A stretch of DNA of 64,000 nucleotides from Poa pratensis (GCA_947311845.1 CAMZMU010000071.1:23411236-23475235); one strand, 5' to 3'; positions 1 to 10,776 are shown, counted from the stretch's first letter. Program-made: numbers and translations. Notes: generated from the letters alone by a model not told the origin.

Positions 1-385
1 CCCACTGGATGAAAGTTTCCTTCAACCACAACCTCCAAAATGTGAAAACCAAAAAAAGTGGTATGAAGGGTGGCTTCATGCAGATCGACACTATCATGAA
101 AACGAACGGAAAACCACTCATTAGGTTCTGCTTTCTTTGCTGAAATAGCAACGTAAACTTTTCCAGGAATTAGATCAACAATGAAGCCACTGCAGTTTTT
201 ATAACGTAATGAGGATCCTCTTGTGCAGAATGTCTCGACCATCACGTATGATGGCCTGGCATGAAGAGTAGCATTGTCCAGATCTATCTGATGATCAATA
301 ATCTATAAAGTAAAAGAAATCAGCATTTTATGGTACAAAGCAAATGAAGCATAAAAGAAACACCAACAGAGCCTACCGGAGCCAT
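1..385 (-). CDS. 5' part of a spliced host-type gene, product not recognised (partial)
   Basis: On the minus strand an ATG at 385-383 opens a 9-base coding exon (Met-Ala-Pro). A GT donor follows at 376-375 and a TTTATAG acceptor ends at 303, giving a 74-base phase-0 intron. Exon 2 then reads from 302 to the window edge (about 100 codons) without a stop, beginning IIDHQIDLDNATLHARP. The protein is mixed hydrophobic/charged, with no transmembrane stretch and no low complexity. The segment GFIVDLIPGKVYVAIS weakly recalls the trypsin-like Do-type protease family common in grasses, but no catalytic residue is visible, so this is only a guess. It is the best candidate for an ordinary host gene here, because intron, phase, leader and TATA box agree. 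The 3' part lies outside the window. Confidence 0.6.
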
Positions 386-959
386 GAACAGAGGGCGCAC
401 AAGAAAGAGGGACTGGGACAAAATGCAATGTTGGATCTGTCGATACATCAAAAGGCGAATCAGAATAAGTCAAACAACAAAATCATAGATCTGAGAAATT
501 TTTGCCACAAAATTACTCAATTTGTTAGCAGGTTGTTGGCGTACGCCGAGGGACTGAAGCCGCCGGGACGGAGTTAGTCCGCCGCTCTTTTTAGGGTTCT
601 ACTGAGGACAGTGTAATGGTGTGCGGTCTGGAGTCTGGACTCCTTATATTTTCCAGCCACGCGCAGCGCAGGAACTCGGTTGGGCCGGGCCGTCGGGCAT
701 TAAAGCTGGCGTGGGTAAACGGAAGGTTTGTCCCTGCAGGAGGTCCTTTGCGTCGCCCGCAGGCGGCGGTTCGCGCTAGCGTCGCCTGAAGGCACCCGCT
801 AATGGGCCCATACGGAGAGTTCTCCTTTTTCCTTATGTTTTTTCATTTCTTTTTTTTTTGCTTGTTTCTTTATTATTCTGTACGTTTTTTTTGCAGTTTT
901 TCTTTTCTTTATTTTCATTAATTTGACTTTTTCGATTTAAAAAAAAAACATTTGAGAAC
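386..959. other. Leader and upstream flank of the left-edge gene
   Basis: 386-610 is the presumed 5' leader on the minus strand. 660-830 is GC-rich intergenic sequence and 830-959 is T-rich and A-rich low-complexity DNA. No gene or terminal inverted repeat was recognised. Confidence 0.4.
642..648 (-). promoter_or_regulatory. TATA box of the left-edge gene
   Basis: TATAAGG on the minus strand, about 257 bases upstream of the proposed ATG at 385. It is followed by a short GC-rich leader containing CCCTAAAAAG, a composition typical of grass gene leaders. The transcription start is inferred to lie near 610-618. Confidence 0.45.
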
Positions 960-1798
960 ACAAATATTTTTTAAATCTGAATATTTTCAAAATATGAAAA
1001 TTTTCAAAAATGGAACCATTTTTAAATTTGAAATCATTTTAAATTCGAAATCATTTTAAATTTGGAACCATTTTAAAAAATGATTTTTTTTAATTTGAAA
1101 CCATTTTCTAAATGGAAACATTTTATATTCGGAACCATTTTTAAATTTGGAATCATTTTCAAAATGGAACCATTTTTAAATTTGGAACCATTTTTAAATG
1201 GAACCTTTTTTTAAATTCGGGACCATTTTAAATTTGCAACCATTTTTTAATTTAGAACCATTTTTAAATTCGAAACCATTTTCAAATTCGGAACCAATTT
1301 CTAATTCGGAACAATTTTCAAATTTGGAACCATTTCAAATTTGGAACCATTTTAAATTCAGAACCATTTTCAAAATGGGGCCATTTACACATTTGGAACC
1401 ATTGTAAATTCAAAACAATTTTAAAAAATGATCAATTTTTTAATTTGGAACCATTTTCAAAAAATGAATAATTTTCAAATTTGGAACCATTTTTAAAAAT
1501 GATCAATTTTTCAATTTGGAACCATTTTCAAAATGGAGCCATTTACAAATTTGGAACCATTTTCAAATTTGAAACAATTGTAAATTCAGAACCATTTTAA
1601 AAAATGATCATTTTTTAATTTGGAACAATTTTCAAAAAAATGAACAATTTTCAAATTTGAAACCATTTTAAATTTGGAACTATTTTAAAAATGATCAATT
1701 TTTTAATTTGGAACCATTCTCAAAATGGAACATTTTCAAAAAATGAATTTTTTTCAAATTTGGAACCATTTTAAATTCGAAACCATTTTAAATTCCAA
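960..1798. repeat. Degenerate AT-rich minisatellite, about 18-bp period
   Basis: The motif AACCATTTTTAAATTTGG and variants (GAACCATTTTCAAAATGG, GAAACAATTGTAAATTC) are repeated for about 840 bp. The 18-bp period is visible as a six-residue repeat (PFxNLE-like) when translated. Several units contain the palindrome CCATTTTCAAAATGG. In 1430-1720 a longer unit (about 60-120 bp) including AAAAAATGATCAATTTTTT recurs. The array ends abruptly at 1798, where Athila pol sequence begins, so it abuts the truncated end of element A. Confidence 0.75.
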
Positions 1799-2638
1799 AT
1801 TACTTGACGTGCTTAAAGCTCACCGACCAGCCATTGGATACTCTCTTGATGATCTTAAAGGTATAAGCCCAGCTCTATGTATGCATAAAATTAATTTGGA
1901 GGAGGATGCAAAACCTGTTGTTGATTATCAACGCCGTCTCCATCCAAAAATGAAAGAGGTGGTAAAGAAAGAGGTAATAAGACTTATTGAAGTTGGTATT
2001 ATTTATCCCATAGCTGATAGTAAGTGGGTTAGTCCTGTTCATTTTGTTCCTAAAAAAGCTGGAATGACTGTTGTTCCAAATGATGAGGATGAACTTGTGG
2101 CTCAACGTACTGTTGTTGGTTATAGGATGTGTATTGATTTCAGGAAGTTAAATAAAGCAACTCGTAAAGATCATTACCCATTGCCATTTATTGATCAAAT
2201 GTTAGAAAGGTTATCTAAATACTCTCACTTTTGCTATTTAGATGGTTATTCAGGTTTCTCACAAATTCCTGTCCATAAGGATGATCAAGAAAAGACCACC
2301 TTTACTTGCCCATATGGTACATTTGCTTATAGGAGAATGCCATTCGGTTTGTGCAATGCTCCTGCTACTTTTCAAAGATGCATGAATGCTATATTTGCAG
2401 ATTATATTGAAAAGATAATGGAAGTTTTTATGGATGATTTTTCTGTGTATGGTACTTCCTTCGATAATTGCTTGTTCAACCTTAACAAAGTTTTGCAGCG
2501 ATGTGAAAACCAACATTTAGTTCTTAACTGGGAGAAGTGTCACTTCATGGTTACTGAAGGTATTGTCCTTGGGCATCGGATTTCTGGAAGAGGAATAGAA
2601 GTTGACCCAGCAAAGATAGAAGCTATTGAAAAGCTGCC
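1799..2638 (+). pseudogene. pol: Athila pol fragment: linker and reverse transcriptase (element A)
   Basis: An uninterrupted reading frame of about 280 codons covers the end of the protease-RT linker and most of the reverse transcriptase. Visible RT motifs are [43 protein letters not shown] and the catalytic FMDDFSVYG. It differs from the copy in element B at scattered residues (for example C for V before IDFRK, and H for K after VLG), so the two are separate insertions of one family. The frame stops being pol at 2638, where B's LTR begins. The remaining pol resumes at 12171. Upstream, the frame reads into the minisatellite, so no genuine start is present. Confidence 0.85.
2634..2638. repeat. 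Left target-site duplication of element B (CTGCC)
   Basis: CTGCC directly precedes B's left LTR and recurs at 12171-12175 directly after the right LTR. Removing B plus one copy restores pol from the codons for KLP into YPRD, as in intact B. Confidence 0.92.
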
Positions 2639-4151
2639 TGATGGCTCCCAAGTGCAGGAGATCAATTGTAGTACCTTTCAATTAGAAAAGGTTGTCGAAC
2701 CCACGAGGAGCTGAAGGTATTGGTTAGTAAGATTGATAAATAAAACAATAAAAGATGCAGTGTTTTTGGTATTTTCAGTTGTATAATTGCAAGCAGATAA
2801 CAGATAGTAGCAAGTGAAAGCTCTCAAAGAGAGAAAGCCCAATCCTCTTATGTGGCAAAAGGACAAGCTCAAGTGATGTGTAACTTATATGTGGCAAACG
2901 TTCCCGAGGGCGGCATGGATGATGCTAGGCATAGAGATTTATTAAACAACACGTTGAATATCTTGTCAAGTTTTAATCTCTTTGGACGGAGCCATAATTA
3001 GGTATAGCTAAATAAATAAACTACAACCCCTTATGATGGATCATGTGGCCAAGCAAATGACTGCACAAGAATTATTAAGACCTAAAGTCCCACCATAGCA
3101 TTACACTCTAAGGTCCCCGATACTAATACCCTCATAATATAACTTCATGACTCGGTCTCAGGTTTACGTGTCCTCCCAAGTCTCCATCAATTCATTACAC
3201 TACGGTGTTCTCCTATGAGCCCATAAAGGTGAAGTGTTGTGCAGTCGACGTTCGCACAACACCATCATAGAATCACATAAAAGATAAACTCTTGACAAAA
3301 TACCAACACATGTCATATATAAATCAATGCCAATTCATCCTATGCCCTCAGGAACATACGGGAACTACTCACAACGTGCGAACATGATCATAATCAGTGG
3401 CATAAGTGGTACAACACAATCTGAAATTATAACTTCACCACCAAATAATGACAAGTACTCAATCACAAACATGAATAGTAGCACAAGACAAGTATCTAGG
3501 GTATAGCAACTCTCAAACTGCGAGGGGAACGGAGTGGATCACGGTGATGATGATGGTGATGGTGCTGGTCTTGATGGGGGTGATGATGTAGAGGCCTCCT
3601 CCCACGCCAAGGAGGAGAGGTGATGACGATGACGATGATTTCCCCCTTCTCCGGAGTTCCGGAGCAGCAGGATCTGACCCCCCTCGGAAGGGATCAGGAG
3701 TTTCGCCGCCGCCGCGACCTCGGATGGACTTGGAAAAATTAGGGCGTTACTTTTCGGGCGAGACGAAGGCGTGCTAAAAAGCCCCAGGCGAGGAGGTGCC
3801 CGAGGCCCTTTGGGTGGTCCCACGCGGCCAGGTACATGGGCCGCGTGGGCCACCCCCATTTGGCCCTCGTGGCTCTCCTCTCTTCGGTCTTCTTCCCTCT
3901 GCCTTTCTCCCGATGAAAAACTGACGCAGTATTTTTCCTTTTATTATTTGAGGTCCTGTAGCTCCTGAAACATTAAAGACAAGAAAAAGGAGGTTTTCTG
4001 CCTCCCAGAAATTAAATACCAAAAATAGGGACTTTGTATGAAAGTCCCCAAAATCATCTAAAACATGTAGAAACAATCATATAATCATGCAAATAACATT
4101 CTAGTATGATACTAAAAGTTATATAAATGATGATATAAAATGCACGTATCA
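2639..4151 (-). repeat. 3' LTR of element B (left copy)
   Basis: It is 1513 bp and reads TGATACGTGCATTTT on the minus strand. U3 contains the inverted repeat GGTCCCACGCGGCC / GGCCGCGTGGGCC at 3816-3851 and a GAT/CAT-rich stretch at 3540-3640. It matches 10808-12170 almost perfectly. Confidence 0.92.
3816..3851. promoter_or_regulatory. GGCCCACGCGGCC inverted repeat in LTR U3
   Basis: Two arms of about 13 bp, GTCCCACGCGGCC and GGCCGCGTGGGCC, are separated by about 9 bp. The same feature occurs in every Athila LTR in the window (16437-16470, 57861-57894, 62709-62742) and once inside the elements (5845-5877; degenerate at 14315-14350). GGTCCCAC and TGGGCC resemble known plant TCP/site II promoter motifs, so a role as an upstream promoter element is inferred. 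Confidence 0.5.
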
Positions 4152-4165
4152 ACTCCCCCAAGCTT
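4151..4165 (-). promoter_or_regulatory. 3' polypurine tract of element B
   Basis: AAGCTTGGGGGAGTT on the minus strand, directly abutting the 3' LTR. It should prime plus-strand DNA synthesis. The identical 15-mer occurs again at 5134-5148. Confidence 0.85.
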
Positions 4166-5133
4166 AAACCTTTACTCGTCCTCGAGTAAGTAAGGACATA
4201 GATCATTACATGCATCAATGGACTTATGGTTGATAAATAAATACGGGCATTGTATCATCATCATATTCAATTGCAAGATAAGATTAATGATCTAAAACTC
4301 ATACATATGAGGGCAACATAAGTAGAACTCTAGCAATCACCCCTTACTTTTGAAAGCAAATAACCATTGTATGTTGGACAATCGAATCATATTGTTTTTC
4401 ACATGCTTTTGCTCTTCATGGCAAGCATTATAATCTTTTATACTTTGCTGAAATTCAAAGACAAGATAAACTCTCATTGGATAACAAGTTCAAAAGAAGA
4501 CAAATGAAAAGACAGATAGATATAAAAATTGTTATCACTCTTGCTTGACTAGTAACTAGTGCAAACTTTAGTCATGGATATCTCAATCAAGTTCCCATGC
4601 TCTACACAACCCTTTTCTTACACTTTCCATGGCTAGCTGAAATTTCAGGTGCCTTCCTTTCATTCACATTCAAGAGCATAAGTATTGAAATATCCATGAT
4701 CATTAATTTGCTCAAAAGATACTAGGTTGTAACAAGAGTGTTTTATATCCTTTTCATTAAGTCTTCTCAACTTCTTATCCTACAAGACTATATCTTAACC
4801 TCAAACTATTAATTCACAAGTCTTTTTACTTCTTCTATATTGAGATAATTCTATAATTGTCCAACATACTCAAGTTAATTAATTTCAAGGCAAGATGTGA
4901 TTGAAATTCTAAATATGCCACGCTCATTTGCATGAGTGTTACCCATAAATCCCCAAACAAGAGAATCATGGATGACACCATACTTTAATATTCATTGATA
5001 AACCATAAGATAGGGATACATGATAATGCTCCATGAGCTCACACACGCCTAAGAGATATTGATAACTAATCGATAAAAGCAAAGCACACCATGACTAGAT
5101 AGATATGATAGATTGTGAGAAAAGACTAGATGG
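4166..5133 (-). other. 3' untranslated region of element B between two polypurine tracts
   Basis: About 970 bp of AT-rich sequence with no ORF. It is collinear with 15141-16123 of element A (opposite strand) and with 63054-64000 of element C. It lies between the internal and terminal polypurine tracts. Confidence 0.75.
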
Positions 5134-5148
5134 AACTCCCCCAAGCTT
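5134..5148 (-). promoter_or_regulatory. Internal copy of the polypurine tract (element B)
   Basis: AAGCTTGGGGGAGTT on the minus strand, identical over 15 bases to the 3' polypurine tract at 4151-4165. It lies 54 bp downstream of the ORF3 stop. Element A has AAGTTTGGGGGAGTT in the same place (15126-15140), one base different. A second plus-strand priming site is possible but not shown. Confidence 0.6.
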
Positions 5149-5201
5149 GGCGTTTCCATCTTTCTTTGCTGCAGCTCCTCCTTCTCATATTCTTCTCCCA
5201 C

Positions 5202-5683
5202 TCAGCCATCTTCCATGGAAAGGCCTTCCATCACGGAAAGATGTAGGTGGATCATTGTACCTGAGGGTGGCGCTGCTGCAATCTTCTTGAAGCGTTCTTC
5301 ATATTCGCAGTTCTGGTTCTCTACATCCCACATGAAGCATTGGAACTTCTCCCATTTGTTGATGACGTCCTTGTACCTATCTTCCAGATCTTCAAGCCTT
5401 TTCTTGTACTCTTCAACCTTCTTCTCCAGCTCCAGGTTCATGAAGTGGTGAGCATCAAGGCTGCGGTAAACCACAGTGCCATACCTGAAGGTCTTGTCCT
5501 CTAACTCATCCAGCCTTTCCTCCACCGTGCCGGTGGCCTTGGGAGCCTTCACCTCCTCCACGAGCATCACGCCCTCCTTGAAGCACACGGTCTTCGGTGG
5601 TGTCATCACGGAGTTGAGGTAGCGGTTCACAACACCTCCTTGGGAGAGCTCTCCCCCTCTTGGTTGGATCCGGAGCAAGACAT
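5202..5683 (-). CDS. Element B ORF3: coiled-coil protein of unknown function, frameshifted near its start
   Basis: On the minus strand an ATG at 5683-5681 sits at the same leader position as the ORF3 start of element A. Its own frame closes after 18 codons. One base out of frame, a reading of about 158 codons runs to the TGA at 5202, so one base appears lost near 5677-5680. The protein is highly charged. From about residue 50 it has repeated leucine/glutamate/lysine segments (for example EERLDELEDKTF and LELEKKVEEYKKRLEDLEDR) that predict a long coiled coil. No viral envelope, transmembrane or signal features are seen. It occupies the place where some Athila elements carry an env-like ORF, but the sequence here does not look like an envelope. 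It shares nothing with the ORF3 body of element A beyond the first few residues. Confidence 0.6.
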
Positions 5684-5699
5684 GGCTAAAACCTGACAG

Positions 5700-6030
5700 G
5701 CAGAAACAGCAGAAACAAAGATCGCTCGAGAACGCTCGGTGCGAGATTAGATCGGCAGAGAGGGTATATATTGAGGGTTTTTAGGTCAAGACGAAGCGTC
5801 GGGATCGAAAACGAGACGAAAAGGACTCCGAGGTGGAAAAGGATGCCCACGCGGCCAGGTACATGGGCCGCGTGGGCCCCCTCTTTCCTCCTCGGGTCTC
5901 CGTTTCGTCCAGTTTTCTTGTCCCATACGATGATTTCCATAAAAATTGACCTCCGTAAAATTTTATGCAATTCCGAGAAACTTTCCAACACAAAGTTACC
6001 TTCTATTGATTTAGGGTTTCTGAACTGCAC
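5700..6030 (-). promoter_or_regulatory. Internal U3-like promoter between pol and ORF3 (element B)
   Basis: The segment carries the GCCCACGCGGCC / GGCCGCGTGGGC inverted repeat at 5845-5877, otherwise seen in LTR U3. A CCTCGGAGTCC and CGTCTTGACCTAAAAA stretch and a TATA box TATATA at 5770-5765 follow. The leader after that (TCTCGCACCGAG...) ends at the ORF3 ATG at 5683, about 82 bases past the TATA box. The same order occurs in the Athila-type LTR at 57860-57980 (inverted repeat, CCTCGGAGCTCCG, CGTCTTGACCTAAAAC, TATAAAAA) and in element A at 14300-14432. Use as a promoter for ORF3 is inferred. Confidence 0.55.
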
Positions 6031-6042
6031 GGTTTCTCTCAA

Positions 6043-8675
6043 TTACCTCTCCGGTGTTTGTAAATTCAACTCCTCCACCCTTCCGATGAAGCTCTTTCCT
6101 GCAATATAAGGTTTAAGGCGTTGTCCATTGACTACATGAGGTTTACCTTTCATGTCACCGTGAAGACGGATAGCTCCTGAACGGTACACCTCCTGTATCA
6201 CTAATGGTCCCTGCCACTTTGAAGCTAGCTTCCCTGCAGAAAACTTGAAACGAGAGTTGTATAATAAAACTTGATCACCTACTTTGAATTCCTTTTTCTT
6301 AATTTTCTTGTCATGCCAAATCTTAACTTTTTCTTTAAACATCCTGGCACTTTCATAAGCTTCATTTCTCCATTCGTCAAGTAGGTTTAGGTCAAGAATT
6401 CTCTTTTCTCCCGCAGTTTTAAAATCAAAGTTCAGTTGTTTAATAGCCCATCTAGCTTTATGTTCTAGTTCAACAGGTAAGTGACAAGCTTTTCCATAAA
6501 CCATTTTATAAGGAGACATTCCCATAGGATTTTTAAAAGCAGTTCTATAAGCCCACAAAGCATCATTAATCTTAATTGGCCAATCAGATCTAGACTTATT
6601 CACTGTCTTTTCCAAAATGAGTTTAATTTCCCTATTGCTTAATTCAACTTGCCCACTTGTTTGAGGATGATAAGGAGATGCAATTCTATGGTTAACATCA
6701 TATTTTGCCAAAGTTTTTCTAAGAACACCATGCAAGAAATGAGAACCACCATCAGTAATTAAGAACCTAGGAACACCAAACCTGGGGAAAATGATGTCCT
6801 TGAGCATCTTCATTGCTGTGGCATGATCTGCACTTTTGGTTGGAATTGCTTCCACCCACTTTGTAACATAGTCAACTGCAACCAAAATGTGAGTATGCTT
6901 TGTCTTTGATTCTGGGAAAGGACCCATAAAGTCAAAACCCCACACATCAAATGGTTCAAGTGGCAATGAATAATTCATAGGCATTTCATTCCTCCTACCA
7001 ATGTTTCCTACTCTTTGACATTTATCACAAGATTTAACATATTCAGCACAGTCCTTAAATAAAGTAGGCCAATAGAAACCAGATTGTAATACCTTTGCTC
7101 CTGTGCGATCTCCTGCATGATGCCCTCCATAGGGACTGTCATGACAATCTCTTATAATAGCCTGTTGTTCATGCTCAGGTACACAACGTCTAATAATACC
7201 ATCCACACTTTTCTTATAGAGGAAAGGATCATCCCAAAAATAATGTCTAAGATCATAAAAGAATTTCTTTCTTTGTTGAGAAGTGAAGTGTGGAGGCAAA
7301 ACTTTACCAACAATAAAATTTGCATAGTTGGCAAACCAAGGAGATGCAACTTTAGCACTAGAAACATTAACAATTGCAAGTTGTTCATTAACAAAGCTAT
7401 CATTAATAGGAATAGGATCATCAGGTATGCTTTCCATCCTAGAGAGATGATCAGCAACTTGATTATCCTCCCCTTTCCTATCAACAATGTGTAAATCAAA
7501 TTCTTGCAATAGAAGTACCCATCTTATTAGTCTAGGCTTAGCATCTTTCTTATTCATCAAGTATTTAATAGCAGAATGATCAGTATGTATTGTGACTTTT
7601 GAATCAGTAATATAAGGTCTAAACTTGTCACAAGCAAACAGTACTGCTAAAAATTCTTTCTCAGTTGTAGCATAATTCTTTTGAGCAGCATCAAGTGTTC
7701 TACTAGCATAATAAATAACATTCAGTTTCTTATCAACACGTTGGCCCAAAACAGCCCCAACTGCATAATCACTAGCATCACACATAATTTCAAAAGGCAA
7801 GTTCCAATCAGGAGGTTGAATAATGGGAGCAGTGATTAAAGCATTCTTCAAAATATTAAAGGACTCAATGCAATCATCATTAAAAGAGAAAGGAACATCC
7901 TTTTGCAGAAGATTGGTTAGAGGTTTTGATATTTTGGAGAAATCCTTAATGAACCTACGGTAAAAACCTGCATGCCCAAGAAAACTTCTTATACCTTTGA
8001 GGTCCCTTGGATATGGTAGTTTTTCAATAGCTTCAATCTTTGCTGGATCAACTTCTATTCCTTCTCCAGAAATCTTATGCCCAAGAACTATACCCTCAGT
8101 AACCATGAAGTGACACTTCTCCCAATTAAGAACCAAGTGTTGGTCTTCACAACGCTGTAAAACTTTGTTAAGGTTGAACAAGCAATTATCGAAGGAAGTA
8201 CCATACACAGAAAAATCATCCATAAAAACCTCCATTATCTTTTCAATATAATCAGCAAATATAGCATTCATGCATCTTTGAAAAGTAGCAGGAGCATTAC
8301 ATAAACCGAATGGCATTCTCCTGTAAGCAAAAGTACCATATGGGCAAGTAAAAGTGGTCTTTTCTTGATCATCCTTATGGACAGGAATTTGCGAGAAACC
8401 TGAATAACCATCTAGATAGCAAAAGTGAGAGTGTTTAGACAACCTTTCTAGCATTTGATCAATAAATGGCAATGGATAATGATCTTTTCGAGTTGCTTTA
8501 TTCAATTTTCTGAAATCAATAACCATCCTATAACCAACTACAGTACGTTGAGCCACAAGTTCATCCTTTTCATTTGGAACAACAGTCATTCCACCCTTTT
8601 TAGGAACACAATGAACAGGACTAACCCACTTACTGTCAGCTATAGGATAAATGATACCAGCTTCAATAAGTCTTA
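6043..8675 (-). CDS. pol: Element B pol: reverse transcriptase, RNase H and integrase
   Basis: A single open frame of about 875 codons (848 counted from the Met at 8589). Counting from that Met, RT motifs are [19 protein letters not shown] at 24-42, YLDGYSG at 58-64 and catalytic FMDD at 122-125. RNase H follows with [16 protein letters not shown] and [10 protein letters not shown]. Integrase has an H-H-C-C zinc segment ([15 protein letters not shown] and CDKCQR) and acidic catalytic residues in [21 protein letters not shown] and [12 protein letters not shown] basic C-terminal part ends near LNLQTPER; one base is missing there relative to element A, which continues about 14 residues further. 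Pol is continuous with the upstream linker except for one missing A near 8695. Confidence 0.9.
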
Positions 8676-9363
8676 TTACCTCTTTCTTACCACTTCTTTC
8701 ATTTTTGGATGGAGGCGGCGTTGAAAATCAACAACAGGTTTTGCATCTTCCTCCAGATTAATTTTATGCATACATAGAGCGGGGCTTATACCTTTAAGAT
8801 CATCAAGAGAGTATCCAATGGCTGGTCGGTGAGCTTTTAGCACATCAAGTAATTTCTCTTCCTCTTCAGCTGAAAGGTTAGCACTAATAATGACAGGATA
8901 TATGCTCTTCTCATCCAAATATGCATATTTCAGATTTGCAGGCAAAGGTTTCAATTCAAAACTAGGATCCCCTTTAGGTGGTGGTAGCACTCCTAAATTA
9001 TCAGGTGGGATATGCAATTGTAATTGTGGTGGTTGTTGCCATAATATTTGTTCCAAAGCCTCTTTTTCCTCATCATTAAATGGTTCATCTTGATTAAGCA
9101 TATAACGTTCTACAACATCAGTTGAAGCTACAGCTATATGAGCAAGAGTTTCAATTAAATTATTAGGAATTGGCTCTTTCTCAACATGTTTATCAGCAAA
9201 TTTGGAAAAGTTAAATTCAAGTTTCTCACCAGCACATTTAATAAACACTTTCTCTTTAGGCAAATTAATTTCAGCACCAACAGTATGTAAGAAAGGTCTA
9301 CCAAAAATGATAGGACAAAATGAATCTTGAGGACAACCAAGCACAATAAAATCAGCAGGGTAT
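8676..9363 (-). CDS. pol: Element B protease-RT linker segment of pol, frame-separated
   Basis: An open stretch of about 225 codons leads into the reverse transcriptase. It contains [15 protein letters not shown] (the end of the retropepsin-like fold) and [34 protein letters not shown] sequence shared with 1799-1930 of element A. It is separated from the gag-protease frame by one missing A near 9366 and from the RT frame by one missing A near 8695, where element A has the extra base. In an intact relative these three blocks would be one frame. Confidence 0.8.
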
Positions 9364-9364
9364 T

Positions 9365-10715
9365 TTATTTTGCCAACAATACTTCAACATCTCTAACAAT
9401 TCCAAATGGACTAATATAATCTTTATTAGCAAGTTGAATTGTCATACCTGTCTCTTCCATAACAATGGGATCAATATCAGGCTTGATCTCAAGATAAAGA
9501 GAATATGGAATGACACTAATACTTGCTCCAATATCACATAGACCATGATAACTTGAAGTCCCAATAGAGCATGATATAACAGGTTTCCCAACTTTGGCCG
9601 AATTACCTTTGATGACTTTGGTAGCATCTTCACATAGATAAACATCCACTGGGTCTTCTTCATTTAGTTGCTTGATAACAGAAATTTGAGTGTTGACTTC
9701 CACCTGTTCATAAGGCTGAGAACATCTTTTGTTACTCTTGTTAGTAACAGCTTTAAGTAAATTCTCCTTAACTTGGTTTGGAAATGGAGGTGGTTCAACA
9801 TACTCCTCAATTGTCACAGATGACATTGGTTCAACCTGTTTAATAACTTTAGGAACAACAATAGATTGTTTAACAGGTTCAACATAAACTTCAAATCCAC
9901 TTTTTGGAACACAGATATGATCAGCAAAACCTTTAGCTATTTCAATTATAACATAAGGATCAAGACCAAAAGTATCACTCAGATTTTTAAACAGAATAGA
10001 AGTAGAGAAATTCTCTACACATGAATATTCATAATCAAAATATGGCTCATTACCTTTATCAAGATCCCAGTGGCTAGTATTTTCAGAAATAGTCTCCAAT
10101 AAATTCCATGCTTCTTCTTCAGTGTTATTAGTAAAACTTCCACCAGATGAATTATCCAGAATCTCCTTGTGCTTCATAGGTAGTCTCACATAAAAGTTTA
10201 TCAATATAAGTTTCCTTGTAAGATCATGACATGGATTCTTGCGAAGGAGTTCCTTTAACCTCCCCCAAGCTTGAGTAATACTCTCTCCCAGATGTGGCCA
10301 GAAATTGAATATATAGCAGCGGTTATCATAAGCTTCTTTAGGAGTAAAATATTTAAGAAAGAAAACCTTCCTCAAGATACTCCATTCATTCTGGACCTCT
10401 TCATCCAAAGACCTGTACCAATCACGAGCATTACCAGATAAAGACAAATACAATAGCTTCCTTTTTACCTGATCCTCTGAAATACCAGGTAGTCTGAATA
10501 AGCCACATATGTCCTCAATTATTTCCATGTGCTCGCGTGCCGACTTAGTTCCATCTCCTGTAAATGGATTTTTCATAACTCTTTTAACATGACCCATGGG
10601 AATTTATATCCCACTTTAGGTATCTCAGCACAGCAGTTTCAACCACCTTTGCAGTAGTGGCATAAGCACTTTCATATAGAGCAAGATGCAGCGAGGCACG
10701 ATTCATAAATGCCAT
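9365..10715 (-). CDS. gag: Element B gag and aspartic protease start, one frameshift
   Basis: On the minus strand the ATG at 10715-10713 opens a conserved N-terminus (MAFMNRASLHLALYE) that runs out of frame in a C run near 10600. The main frame resumes as a 410-codon reading from 10597. It contains the gag capsid-type region (SAREHMEIIEDICGLF, ARDWYRSLDE, ESITQAWGRLKELLRK). Near the C-terminus is the protease active-site segment GLCDIGASISVIPYSLY, with Asp-Ile-Gly-Ala where DSG or DTG is canonical. No CCHC zinc knuckle is visible, which is common in Athila gag. It ends at a TAA caused by the missing A near 9366. Confidence 0.85.
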
Positions 10716-10776
10716 AGTAACAATGAGATAAACAGCTTTCAAGTTTCCTTACCAAACTTCTTACCAATAGCGCTAC

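Noticed and set aside
1198..1407. 69-codon frame
   Set aside because: A by-product of the 18-bp minisatellite period.
960..1798. CRISPR-like repeat array
   Set aside because: No constant repeat with unique spacers; degenerate minisatellite in a plant genome.
5202..5683. Envelope-like protein of an endogenous retrovirus
   Set aside because: No signal peptide, transmembrane segment or cysteine pattern; a coiled-coil protein is all that can be supported.
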